From Leptospirales bacterium (GTDB taxonomy: Bacteria; Spirochaetota; Leptospiria; Leptospirales; Leptospiraceae): 64,000 nucleotides of DNA. Shown here piece by piece: positions 38,901 through 47,430 of this stretch. Under the pieces are notes generated by a model that was given only the letters and a program-made list of their open reading frames with translations, had not been told where the DNA came from and searched no databases. The translations under genes and the position numbers were made by a program. The first letter of the stretch is position 1. Every line of letters begins with the position of its first letter. The stretch is from assembly GCA_013297885.1 (NCBI GenBank), contig JAAFIR010000013.1, forward strand, positions 1 through 64,000. The letters are read 5' to 3'.

Positions 38901-40094
38901 TGTCCGCCATCACCCACTGGAACCATAACAGCAAGAGATTCATTTATAAGAACAAGAGCTAATATAAATGTTAGAACACCAAATCCATTAAAATTTAGTT
39001 CTGCTAATCCTGGTGCATTACTAGGAATTCATTCAGATTCTGTTGGACAGTTTTTTTATACATTTTGGAAAAATGGTGGTTTGAATATGAGATTGGATAA
39101 ACCTTTTTTAGATCAACTTAAAACTTATAGACCATCAGAAAATAATGAACCAATAAGACTTCTTGAAACATTACTCAAGGCAAAAAATTTTATGGCTATA
39201 TTATCTCCTGAAAATGTAGATGATCCAGCTTTAAATGAAATTTCAGGAGAAATGTTAAAATTTCATAATGGTTCTTCCTATATTACTGTGATGAAAGAAG
39301 ATGATATTTATTTATTATTAAGACCACTTCAAACTCCTTTTGTCACAACTGACCAAACTTCAATTCCCGGTTCAGGAACTTATATTCCAAAATTAAAACT
39401 TGCTTTAGCAGATGTTGAAGTTCAAGTTTGGGGCAAACCAGTGTTAGGTGGTTCTGATTATAGAATTTTATCTTTTAGGTTAAGCCTTCACACCAAAGCA
39501 AATTTTAACATTGGAAAATTTGATGGTGCAGATATAATTAATTCTAATTCAACATTGGTTAGTTTGTATGGGCAAGAAAGTAATAATCGTCTTGCTATTA
39601 AACTTGATATTTGTGATGATCAAATCAATTCAAATGTAAATGCAAATGATTGTGATGGAATAAGTGGAATTCCTACAAATGTATTTTATTCTCTTGCAGT
39701 TGTGAACCGAGACTGGAATAATCAAATTGCAAATCCTTCTGGATTTAGTCCCACAGGAATTTCAAAAGTATTGGATACTATAATCAAACCAGTTTTTATT
39801 CCAGTATTTAATTATGTATTAGGAGAAATTCCTTTACCACTTCTTGGACATTGCGGAATAGAAGTAAATCAAAGGTATAGAAAAAATCCTTTGAATCCAG
39901 TGAATGCAAAAATACTTCCAATTGATTTTAATTCTATTGAACCCTATTTTTTAATTAATGCAAGAACTGAAATTTTTGATAATACTTTACCAATTGGATC
40001 TGATTCTAAAACTATGGGTTCATTAACACAAGGTACTCCACCATTATATAGAGGTGAAGGTGCATACCCTACTTCTTGTAATTTAATTCCATAA
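35961..40094 (+). CDS. giant lipoprotein B of the outer-membrane operon, 1377 aa, paralogue of A
   Basis: Signal peptide with lipobox FIQC, then a Ser/Pro/Asn-rich tether (about residues 30-105). An Ig-like Big_5-type domain follows: RFQDIVVEFTENMERST, QLIINPYQALLALKTYRISI (about 115-200). The C-terminal half aligns by eye with gene A: LKPKLIIGLLRDFVETVASD with A's LKPLLLQRAIKDVMERVIPE; ALLGIHSDSVGQFFYTFW then KNGGLNMRL with A's LLLALHPDIINQALQSLW and KIGALNLNI; and IPLPLLGHCGIEV with A's IPLQSSLEKCGLGI. These amphipathic patterns recall TULIP lipid-binding tubes. Many Cys suggest oxidising export conditions. Coupled to A (ATGA) and to C (TAATG). Confidence 0.75.
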   Translation: MKHSNLILTLILIFNFIQCGSNKKNGIFNFLPLLLMNKSGGSSSPEPQSPSNVTPANPEDTTFSNSGNQNPFDSTNFGGGGTPSITPPLPPSTTNPTIPGGSTFIDTTALVKAFVVKPNKVVDRFQDIVVEFTENMERSTICNGEIATGLTFRNITDSVTIPSNMMTCKWATDRQLIINPYQALLALKTYRISINPSIGKPLLQATPTRFFDSFTNSFDGTFGGSGNDFIFQTEPAFVVTYSISHQSNTYTLNENIRGLNLDTILGGAQNVFLSVSNSDFTLAKNIYLKKVGGGSYTVCTGTCPASLFSSYNLNSNPAITPSIGMNSYYLEIQIEVESNPQQFKTYYKTFNFNLGNHQQVASGFSPDGLIEKAGMLVLDKNPNPANQSTLDVLGFFLEHYAEKSFDLRRNIFGFPTQETLNDLLKRGSSNQMPYTGTANCMNWNPDPTDMPPNSPSDLRAQIKITTQDLGYFPNSESGKLFQPNFSYITKVGPFCNNVAPEATWNLGPLIRLKFSYIADVFINKAVVGKNNLSSQFLEPDTTTAPDSTLIQANIDVDNLDGPPKLKINMNAREMYGDLYAAIKVNSLALEINFLIFGWKGVDMSWLGLTRHFIYIVKGLLNPSPQPLAISTIRARSFMLDDVNHLTVGLPQKALKLNTDYPNINSPPINSNIKLDAANWIAKFSTQSPIVMASNSGWAHASFDPGNQNSCTAVPVNAYCATGTGGCTIGKYYFDPGTWAQPVEDTTNGPLLAPPKDLDPANGTYPTGFNINNTSLLSSSSSLKPAHVISREYNPPSVKKGYKFTTRSFVANPVSQVVPLSIGTEWYPYEYCYYLDEDVGTEIGELFGTPLTWIANVVINAILKDAVDQQVAILKPKLIIGLLRDFVETVASDLFNALLDPLRQGVSLSFPKFVPEPIKSMNLNLAIGPTVEIGNPNLVEIDTNGSKGLVAPVDIKLTTTNSLLTGAGNNCNQVTDVANGKCPPSPTGTITARDSFIRTRANINVRTPNPLKFSSANPGALLGIHSDSVGQFFYTFWKNGGLNMRLDKPFLDQLKTYRPSENNEPIRLLETLLKAKNFMAILSPENVDDPALNEISGEMLKFHNGSSYITVMKEDDIYLLLRPLQTPFVTTDQTSIPGSGTYIPKLKLALADVEVQVWGKPVLGGSDYRILSFRLSLHTKANFNIGKFDGADIINSNSTLVSLYGQESNNRLAIKLDICDDQINSNVNANDCDGISGIPTNVFYSLAVVNRDWNNQIANPSGFSPTGISKVLDTIIKPVFIPVFNYVLGEIPLPLLGHCGIEVNQRYRKNPLNPVNAKILPIDFNSIEPYFLINARTEIFDNTLPIGSDSKTMGSLTQGTPPLYRGEGAYPTSCNLIP

Positions 40095-43000
40095 TGAGTG
40101 TTATGATGAAAAAAATTTTAATTTTAATTTTTTTAATTTTGTTTTTGTTAATTGGAATTGGATGTAAAAGTGGAAGAAAAGCATCTGATTTAAAAACAAT
40201 TTTTGATCAAACAAAAATTTTTCCAGTTACTTTTTTTAATTTACTAGATCCATATCCTTCTATTAAACAAGGTTTTGAACTAATTTCAGCAACTGAATTT
40301 AACGAAGCCTTAGATTATTCTTTAAGAGAAGAAACTGGAACAATAACACCAACTCTTAGAATTATACAAGAATTATTTTTAAATCAAAGCTCTGAATTAA
40401 GAGAAACAATGTCAGAAACTTCTGAACTTCTTAGAAGAATGAGAGAAAGAAGTAATGATGATTATGAAAAAATAATGAATTATGTTGAAAGAATTCGTTC
40501 CGAGCCATTAAGAATTTTATTCATGACTATTCCTATCTCTCATTCAAAAATGAATTTAATTTACAATACAAGATCTAGTGTCCAAATGACCTCAAAAGTA
40601 AATGAAATTTCTGCTTCCTTATATGGTGAGAATATTCGAATTTTAGTAAACAAAATTGAAAATATTTCATATAAATCTTTAATTCTTAATACCAAATTTA
40701 GAGATTCATTAATTCAATTTTTTCAAGGAATGTGGAATTCGAGTTTTATAGATGATCGTAAAATTAGAGATCGAATTGTAAAAATAATTTCTAATACAGG
40801 TGAAATTACTTCTAGTATTATTGGACCAACTAAAACAAAATCTTCAGATATCGTTCTAAAAAGACTTATCTTAAATTTAAGAGAATATTTTACTCCAATT
40901 GGAATAACATTTTTAAATACAAGTGTAATCACAACTCATGGAGTTTCTTCTTATAATAGTATCAATTTTCCTTCAGAGTTAAAATTTCAATTAGCAGAAC
41001 TATTCACTTTTGTAAAAGAAATTATCAATCCACCTTTAGAGATTGTAAAAGATTCAAAATTAAGTTTAGCAGAAATTTTACTTAATAATTTTGCTTTGTT
41101 TGAATTTACAAAAAATTCCACAGAGATTGACGAATCTATTCGTAATTTAGCAAGAGTTGATTTAAAAGGTTTAGATAGATTTTACATGGTTGGAAGTGAT
41201 TCTGTTTCTTCATTGGATACATTATTATTTCTACTTGGAGTTGTGGATATATTTGGATATGAATGGAGCTTAACGGATTTTTCAGTTCCCAAACTAACAG
41301 GAATGGCTTCTGCTACTAGAACAAATGGTCCAATGGGTGGAAGATTAAGTTTATTAGATGCTGCTTATAGTATGGCTTCAAAATTAGATACAACTACACT
41401 AGGTTTGATAAAAATTTTATCTGATACAAATGCAGATCAATTGACCCCTGCAACTGTGAAAACATACAGAGACAATTTACCATATGTTATAAATGGAAAT
41501 ACGCCAGCATTGAGTTTTTTAGAAGGTGAATCGAAGGGAGAAGTTCAATCTGCAACAGATTCAATTTATACTAAAACAATTCCTTGGGTATTAAGTTGGA
41601 TTTCAAAAGTTAGCTTTTCAGGTGGTGCACCTTTTTATAATAAAAATAGAAAAGATGCTAGTGGAAGATTTCTAACTCCAGATGGAAAAATTTATAAACT
41701 AGCAAATGGAACTGATTTAATTTATAAAAAAAATTGGAGAACATCACAATACAGAATCTTAACAAGAAATTTAACTTGGGCTGGTCTTGGTGGTGCAGGT
41801 GTACAATACCAAACAATTCCTACTGACGGAATTAGACTTAGTACACCAGATCCTGATACAGGAAATCTTCCTTGGGTTGGAAAAAGTTATTTAATCGAGG
41901 AAATTAATTATAATGAATCAGAAAGATCAGTTAATTCTGATGAAGAAGCATTGTACAGAAATTTCCAATGGTTGATATATGAAAAAAGATTTGTATTAAC
42001 AATACCAGTGAGAATTAAACTTGCAGCTACTAGTCTTGGTGGAAGTGGTATTGACCCAAATATTGAAGATGCTGTTTTTATAACAGTAATTGGAAACGGT
42101 TTAAAAGGTTTGATGAACGCAAAACCATTTTGTGGATTTAGTTCTTGTGATAGGAATGATAATGGTAAATGGTTAATTTCATCTCAGCCAATAAAGGATT
42201 ATTTTGGAGTGAGACCTGGATTTACAACTCAAAATCCTCTTAATAATTTTTCTAGTGAACCAGCAGATTCTGTTATGTTAGTTGAAATATGGGGTTATGG
42301 AATCACAAATAATACATATAATTTTTTATCTGATGGATTATTTAATATTATTTATTCAAGCATCTTATTTAGTAAAGCAAATCAACCTTCACAATTTTAT
42401 GGACCAATTCCACCAGCAATTTCCCAATTATTTTCTTCTGTTGAATTGCTCGGTTTTATTAAAGAAAATAATGATATTACCAAATTGGTTACTCCAAGAA
42501 AAGTTGGTGCAAATTGGTCTCAAAGAAATAGACTATTACCATTTGTGGTTTCATTTGCAAAAACATTATTTGATCAAACTGATCGTGCAACTAATAAAAA
42601 TGCGTTTGAGTATATTACTAAACTTACAGAAATTTTACTAAGACCATATTTATTTATTGGCAAAGAACCAATCTCCTGTAGTGCGAATAATAGTGTTCCA
42701 GAATTTAAACTTTTAAAAATTAGATCAGCCAATTCAATTGGTGGTTCACCTTGTCCACCTGAAGCAGGAATGAGAAATGCTAACCTTGATCAAAATGATT
42801 ATTTTCCTTTTACAACTGATTTACCGAATCAAAATACAAGAACAATTTTATCTTTACTCATTGAAGATAATAAAAGAGATAATGATGGATTTTTAATTTT
42901 GTTAGCTAGTAAAAATTTATTTTCAGAAATTTTTTCTTTGCTTTCAGAAATTGGAACAACATCTAGAGATTCTTCTAAAAAAGAACTAATTTTAGCAATT

Positions 43001-43771
43001 AAGAGTTTGATTGAGGAAATTGAAGTCTCAACATTTACGAGAACTATAAATCCAAGTTTAGTCTCAACAACAAATCCATCTAATTTAATTAGATTTGCTT
43101 TACAAACTTCTATAAATGAGCTGCAAGATGATATAATAAAATTCCCAAATAGTAGAAGTTCAAATTTATCTCATTCCTCATGGAGTGAAATTAATGATGT
43201 AATTAATTTTATCAATATTTTTTTTTCACCAAACTCTGAATATAATTGTTTAAAAAATATAGAATCATTTTTTGAAATAGCAATACGTGTTAAACCTAGT
43301 TCAGATGAAATTCGTTCATTAATTTTAGTAACTTCAAGTTTTTTTGTAAATAAAAATAATGAACAAGATTATTTAATTTCAAGATTAGTCACAAGACGAC
43401 TTCCGAAAATTTTAAACATTGCTTCAAATAATTCAAAAGCACTAGTAAGTGTTTTTAAAGGAATGTTGAGAGATAAAGGTTTTTTTATTTATATAGAAAA
43501 CAAAATGAAAATAACAAATAGTATTAAATCACTTATTTTAGATTTTGAAAACTTACTAGTTTCAAAAATGATAAAAGAAAGAAACTCCTTCCATGAATCG
43601 TTGTTAATAGCTTCCGGAACACTAATTAAATTTTTAGCTGATGTAACTGAAAGTGGACAGTTTAGACCTGATGTTGATCCGTACTACGATTTTTTTGATC
43701 AGAAAAATAAAGAAGATAAATTAAGTTCTTATTATAAAAGGCTTAATTGGATTTTTTCTAAGAAAAATTGA
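40094..43771 (+). CDS. giant lipoprotein C of the outer-membrane operon, 1225 aa
   Basis: The start overlaps the stop of B by one base (TAATG); ATG 40103 or 40106 (MKKILIL) are alternatives. The signal peptide ends in lipobox IGIGC. Unlike A and B, the first 300 residues and the last 350 are mostly helical with coiled-coil character (RRMRERSNDDYEKIMNYVER; FENLLVSKMIKERNSFHESL), while the middle (about 490-800) is richer in beta and aromatic residues, with CGFSSCDRNDNGKW near 685. It shows no clear similarity to A or B. The stop overlaps the FadL-like gene. I do not recognise the family; a scaffold or partner role for A, B and the barrel is inferred from coupling. Confidence 0.72.
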   Translation: MSVMMKKILILIFLILFLLIGIGCKSGRKASDLKTIFDQTKIFPVTFFNLLDPYPSIKQGFELISATEFNEALDYSLREETGTITPTLRIIQELFLNQSSELRETMSETSELLRRMRERSNDDYEKIMNYVERIRSEPLRILFMTIPISHSKMNLIYNTRSSVQMTSKVNEISASLYGENIRILVNKIENISYKSLILNTKFRDSLIQFFQGMWNSSFIDDRKIRDRIVKIISNTGEITSSIIGPTKTKSSDIVLKRLILNLREYFTPIGITFLNTSVITTHGVSSYNSINFPSELKFQLAELFTFVKEIINPPLEIVKDSKLSLAEILLNNFALFEFTKNSTEIDESIRNLARVDLKGLDRFYMVGSDSVSSLDTLLFLLGVVDIFGYEWSLTDFSVPKLTGMASATRTNGPMGGRLSLLDAAYSMASKLDTTTLGLIKILSDTNADQLTPATVKTYRDNLPYVINGNTPALSFLEGESKGEVQSATDSIYTKTIPWVLSWISKVSFSGGAPFYNKNRKDASGRFLTPDGKIYKLANGTDLIYKKNWRTSQYRILTRNLTWAGLGGAGVQYQTIPTDGIRLSTPDPDTGNLPWVGKSYLIEEINYNESERSVNSDEEALYRNFQWLIYEKRFVLTIPVRIKLAATSLGGSGIDPNIEDAVFITVIGNGLKGLMNAKPFCGFSSCDRNDNGKWLISSQPIKDYFGVRPGFTTQNPLNNFSSEPADSVMLVEIWGYGITNNTYNFLSDGLFNIIYSSILFSKANQPSQFYGPIPPAISQLFSSVELLGFIKENNDITKLVTPRKVGANWSQRNRLLPFVVSFAKTLFDQTDRATNKNAFEYITKLTEILLRPYLFIGKEPISCSANNSVPEFKLLKIRSANSIGGSPCPPEAGMRNANLDQNDYFPFTTDLPNQNTRTILSLLIEDNKRDNDGFLILLASKNLFSEIFSLLSEIGTTSRDSSKKELILAIKSLIEEIEVSTFTRTINPSLVSTTNPSNLIRFALQTSINELQDDIIKFPNSRSSNLSHSSWSEINDVINFINIFFSPNSEYNCLKNIESFFEIAIRVKPSSDEIRSLILVTSSFFVNKNNEQDYLISRLVTRRLPKILNIASNNSKALVSVFKGMLRDKGFFIYIENKMKITNSIKSLILDFENLLVSKMIKERNSFHESLLIASGTLIKFLADVTESGQFRPDVDPYYDFFDQKNKEDKLSSYYKRLNWIFSKKN

Positions 43772-45231
43772 ACATGAATAAAAAAAAAATTGAAAGATAT
43801 ATGATTAAAAATTATTTTATTAAGTTTATTTATTTGATTATATTTTCAAATGAATTATTTTCCAATTCTTATGGAGATATTTATGGTGCTCATGCCCGAG
43901 CAAATGGAATGGGAAATGCTGTTACAGCTATAGTAAATGATTCTTCAGCTGTATTTTATAACCCTGCAGGACTTGGTAGAGATAATTTAGTTCAGGAATA
44001 TGAAAAAAAAATAAACTCTGAAAAAGTAAGTATGTTTCCATTTATAACTAAAGATGATAAGTTAAAGAATAATAAAGTTCCTGTAAAAAATACAAATGAA
44101 AAAGTTATTATTCCTGAAAAAAAAGAAGTAATAAATACTATTTCCAAAAAAGGTTTTCATAATGAACTTGCTATTCATGGAAATTTGACCCAACCACTTT
44201 TAAAATCTACTGGGGGCCAGAGTGAAGATATAAAAAATATAAAAGACTCATACACTGGACTAGGTTTAAGTATAGATTTAAATAATTTTATTAAACTAAA
44301 AAGAAATGCCAGGTTTGGTTTAAATATTATACTTCCCGCAACTGGTAATTTATTAGCATTAAATGATGTAAATGCTGTCTCTCCACGATACTTTCAAAAT
44401 GGGAGATCTTTAGAAAGACCAACAATTATGGGAGCAGTTGGAATTGAAATTTGGAAGGATAAACTTTTTGCAGGGGTAGGTTTTACTGCTCTTGTTCAAG
44501 GACAAGGTTCAGCTTTGTTAAAAAACTTAGAACTTTCTCCAAAACAAACAACCCCAAATCAACAAGTTATTTTAGATGTGAAACCACTAATCAACCCAAC
44601 ATTCGGGTTAATGTTCAAATGGAAAAATTTTTCATTAGGTGGCAATTATAAAAGAGAAATATATGCTATTATTGATCCTATTAATGCAAGAGCACAAACA
44701 GCCATTTTAGGAATTCAGCTAGATTTAAAACTTGCACTCCAAGATCATTTCACACCAAAGATGATTAATTATGGTGTTGCTTATTTGTTTAAAGAAAAAT
44801 ATTTATTTTCAGTTGATGTAAACAGAGAGCTTTGGAGCGAGTTTAATTTTTCATCTGCAAAAAAAATCTATTCAGAACCAGTATTTTTAAAAGATGTATC
44901 CAATCCAAGAGCAGGGTTTGAATATAGTTTTAGGAATTCGATTAAATTTAGGATGGGTTATGGAAGAAGAATTAATCCATTAAAGTTAATGCCTGGTGAA
45001 AATAATTTAATAGATTTTGATAGAAGAATAACATCAGTTGGATTTTCTTATTATTTTTTTCCAAAATCTGAGTCAATAATCAATACACCAATCGTTTTAG
45101 ATTTAATTGCTGAGCAACAATCATTAAATTCAATTGTAAATTATAAATATTTTCCAACAAGAGAAAATCCAAGTTTTGTTGCAAGTGGAAAAATTTATCA
45201 TTTTGGTTTTTCATTAACAGTATTTTTTTGA
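43768..45231 (+). CDS. FadL/OMPP1-type outer-membrane transporter
   Basis: A beta-barrel of 485-487 residues. After the signal peptide comes YGAHARANGMGNAVTAIVND and SSAVFYNPAGLG, the FadL N-terminal hatch with the conserved NPAG motif. FGLNIILPATGNLLALND and RFSVDVNRELWSEFNF-like strands follow (LFSVDVNRELWSEFNF near residue 345), and it ends in FGFSLTVFF with a C-terminal Phe, as needed for barrel insertion. FadL proteins move long-chain fatty acids or other hydrophobic molecules sideways through the barrel wall. Start is TTG 43768 (overlapping the upstream stop) or ATG 43774. Genomic coupling to three giant lipoproteins is unusual for this family. Confidence 0.85.
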   Translation: MNMNKKKIERYMIKNYFIKFIYLIIFSNELFSNSYGDIYGAHARANGMGNAVTAIVNDSSAVFYNPAGLGRDNLVQEYEKKINSEKVSMFPFITKDDKLKNNKVPVKNTNEKVIIPEKKEVINTISKKGFHNELAIHGNLTQPLLKSTGGQSEDIKNIKDSYTGLGLSIDLNNFIKLKRNARFGLNIILPATGNLLALNDVNAVSPRYFQNGRSLERPTIMGAVGIEIWKDKLFAGVGFTALVQGQGSALLKNLELSPKQTTPNQQVILDVKPLINPTFGLMFKWKNFSLGGNYKREIYAIIDPINARAQTAILGIQLDLKLALQDHFTPKMINYGVAYLFKEKYLFSVDVNRELWSEFNFSSAKKIYSEPVFLKDVSNPRAGFEYSFRNSIKFRMGYGRRINPLKLMPGENNLIDFDRRITSVGFSYYFFPKSESIINTPIVLDLIAEQQSLNSIVNYKYFPTRENPSFVASGKIYHFGFSLTVFF

Positions 45232-45238
45232 GGTGAAT

Positions 45239-46399
45239 ATGAACTTAATTCAAATAATTTTTATTTTTATAATTTTAATTTTTCCTAATTGTAAAAAGCA
45301 AACAAATAAATTAGACCGGCTAGGAAATAATGAAAAAGAATTACATATTGGAAGTTATCCAGGTTATATTGAAAAAGGTTCTCATGAAGAAGAATTTGAC
45401 TGGGTAAATAGTTTTGAAAAAGAAACTGGTTGTAATATAGTTAACCATGTTTATGAAAATGAATCTGAAATAAAAAAAGAATTAGAATTCGGAACTTCTG
45501 ATTTAGTTATAACTACTGGTGAAACTGTTTTAGATTTTTATAAAAATGATTTAATAGAAGAAATTAATTTAGAATTAATTCCAAACTGGCAAGAAGTAGA
45601 TTCTAGAATTAAATTTAACAAATGGAATTTTTTTGAAGATAAAAATTATGGAGTTCCAATTGGTTGGGCTCCAAATATTTTATTGTACAATTCTTATTTT
45701 TTTAATGATAAACCAAGCTCTTGGAAAGTTATATTTGAGAAAAATTCCTTAAAAGACAATACTGGTCTAGTTCAAGCATATGATTCTCATATGTATTTTG
45801 CAGATGCAATACTTTATTTAAAACATTCAAGACCAGATTTAGAGATTCAAGATACTTATAAAGTGAATAAAAAAGTTTTTGCGGAAGCAATAAAATTACT
45901 CACAAATCAACAGAAAATTTTACATAGCTATTGGAATGATGGTTTTGAACAAAGTAAAAATTTTGACAAAGGAGAAGTGATGGCTTCAATGGCTTGGCCT
46001 TATCAGTACCATCATTTAAAAAGTATTGGTAATATTCAGTTTGCTCATTTAATTCCTGAAGAAGGTTCTGTAGGTTGGTTTGATTCGCTTCTATTATCCA
46101 AAAAAGCAAAAAATAAAAATTGTGCTTACAATTGGATGAATCATATATTGAAAAAAAACATTCAATCTGATTTTGCAGCTTGGTTAGGAATAGTTCCTGT
46201 AAATCCAAGAGCTTGTTTTGAAAACTCTTTATTGGAAAAAGATTCTTGTGATACAAATGGTTTTGTGGATTTTGATAGAATTCATTTTTGGAAGGGTTGG
46301 TCTTGTGAATCTGGATCTGATTGTGTTTCAAGGGAAGAATGGAAATCTAGTTTTAAAGAAATAAAAAATAATTTTTTAGTTCAAATCAAAAGGGATTAA
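45239..46399 (+). CDS. periplasmic solute-binding lipoprotein, PotD/PotF-like, without ABC partners
   Basis: ATG 45239 follows GAGGTG; the lipobox is FPNC. The mature protein begins LHIGSYPGYIEKG, then VNSFEKETGCNIVNHVYENE, TSDLVITTGETVLDFYKNDLI and YGVPIGWAPNILLYNSYFFND, the layout of type II extracellular solute-binding proteins of the spermidine/putrescine group. VMASMAWPYQYHHLKSIG holds the aromatic residues usual around the ligand. The C-terminus has several Cys (ACFENSLLEKDSCDTNGF, GWSCESGSDCVSRE). No permease or ATPase gene lies nearby. It ends the operon of giant lipoproteins and FadL-like barrel, so it may serve as their periplasmic acceptor. Confidence 0.75.
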   Translation: MNLIQIIFIFIILIFPNCKKQTNKLDRLGNNEKELHIGSYPGYIEKGSHEEEFDWVNSFEKETGCNIVNHVYENESEIKKELEFGTSDLVITTGETVLDFYKNDLIEEINLELIPNWQEVDSRIKFNKWNFFEDKNYGVPIGWAPNILLYNSYFFNDKPSSWKVIFEKNSLKDNTGLVQAYDSHMYFADAILYLKHSRPDLEIQDTYKVNKKVFAEAIKLLTNQQKILHSYWNDGFEQSKNFDKGEVMASMAWPYQYHHLKSIGNIQFAHLIPEEGSVGWFDSLLLSKKAKNKNCAYNWMNHILKKNIQSDFAAWLGIVPVNPRACFENSLLEKDSCDTNGFVDFDRIHFWKGWSCESGSDCVSREEWKSSFKEIKNNFLVQIKRD

Positions 46400-46460
46400 T
46401 TTTTTTCTAAGCTAAAAGAGTGATATTCCAAAATGATTTAATATAGTTTTTCTAGAAAAA

Positions 46461-47159
46461 TTATTCCCCATAAGTATAAACAATTCTCACAACATAACTT
46501 TTGCCTTCTGGATTATTTATATTTGAAATTCCATCATACTGTAAAATTCTTTTAGAAGACTTTTCATAATGAATTAAAATAGGTTTTACTAATGCTGCTA
46601 GTATAAAATTATTCAGTTCTACTCTAATCAGGACTGCGTCTTTTCCATTTATAATTTCTTCTTTAGTTTTAAAGGCTACAAATTTAAAACAATCCATTTG
46701 AGAAGGTGCACAAATATGAAATTGTTTTTTTTTGCCTTCAAGAATTTCGTCCCAATTTTTGCGAATAAATATATCAAAACCACCGTCTAACACTGCGTTA
46801 ACCGGAGAATCGATGATTTCTTCTTTTTTTTCTTCAGATTTATTTTTTTGGTAAATTAATTTAATTTTACCGTTTACCAATTCAGACCCTTCAAGATAAC
46901 CATCTCGATAATCATTTAAAAGGAATTCAGCTTTTGGACCGGCTTTTTGAAAATTGATATTTTTTTTTGCAAAAACTTTTCCGTTATTGTCTTTGTATTC
47001 AACGATGGAATAAAGATGTTTTCCATTTTCGTAAAATTCTTGGTGATGATCTTGGTATATTTTTTTACCAGTTTTTAATTCGAATGCTTGTCCATTGTAT
47101 TTATTAATTTCTACTGAAAAAAGTTGAATTGAAATAATTAGAAATAAAATTGTCTTCAT
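46461..47159 (-). CDS. exported protein of unknown function, 232 aa
   Basis: Signal peptide MKTILFLIISIQLFSVEI, then a beta-rich mature protein with YNGQAFELKTGKKIYQDHHQEF at the start. The body (YQKNKSEEKKEEIIDSPVNAVLDGGFDIFIRKNWDEIL, near residues 105-140) and DAVLIRVELNNFILAALVKPI followed by IHYEKSSKRILQYDGISN are reminiscent of DUF3108-like periplasmic proteins, in which a conserved outer-membrane lipid-binding-type beta fold occurs, but this is a weak resemblance. It is convergent with the lipoprotein operon. Role unknown. Confidence 0.6.
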   Translation of the reverse strand: MKTILFLIISIQLFSVEINKYNGQAFELKTGKKIYQDHHQEFYENGKHLYSIVEYKDNNGKVFAKKNINFQKAGPKAEFLLNDYRDGYLEGSELVNGKIKLIYQKNKSEEKKEEIIDSPVNAVLDGGFDIFIRKNWDEILEGKKKQFHICAPSQMDCFKFVAFKTKEEIINGKDAVLIRVELNNFILAALVKPILIHYEKSSKRILQYDGISNINNPEGKSYVVRIVYTYGE

Positions 47160-47227
47160 AATATTTAGACAGATTTTTTAATGATAAAAAGTTTGATAAA
47201 ATTTTTAAACTTTAATTTTTTCAAAAC

Positions 47228-47349
47228 AAGCGATAGAGATACAAAAAGTCTAAAAGAGTCGCGAAGCGACCGCGCTTTTTGTAGCTCGGTTTTTTAAAAG
47301 TAAGGACTCAATTAATTAAGTTCTTACTTTTAAAAAAATTGCCCACCTC
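47228..47349 (+). repeat. modular double-hairpin intergenic element, copy 8
   Basis: Box 1 AAGCGATAGAGAT; hairpin 1 with outer arms ACAAAAAG/CTTTTTGT (47241-47281) enclosing GTCGCGAAGCGAC; box 2 AGCTCGG (47283-47289); hairpin 2 with arms AAAAGTAAGGACT/AGTTCTTACTTTT inside T6/A6-7 runs; box 3 TTGCCCACC. A G-C to G-T change inside hairpin 2 keeps the pairing. It lies upstream of the minus-strand exported protein and downstream of the acyl-CoA dehydrogenase. Confidence 0.78.
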
Positions 47350-47430
47350 AGCTATATTCTAGAAATTTTAAATTAAAAAAGTAAAATGAAGAATTATAAA
47401 AATTTTAAAAATTCATAATTTAACATTTGC

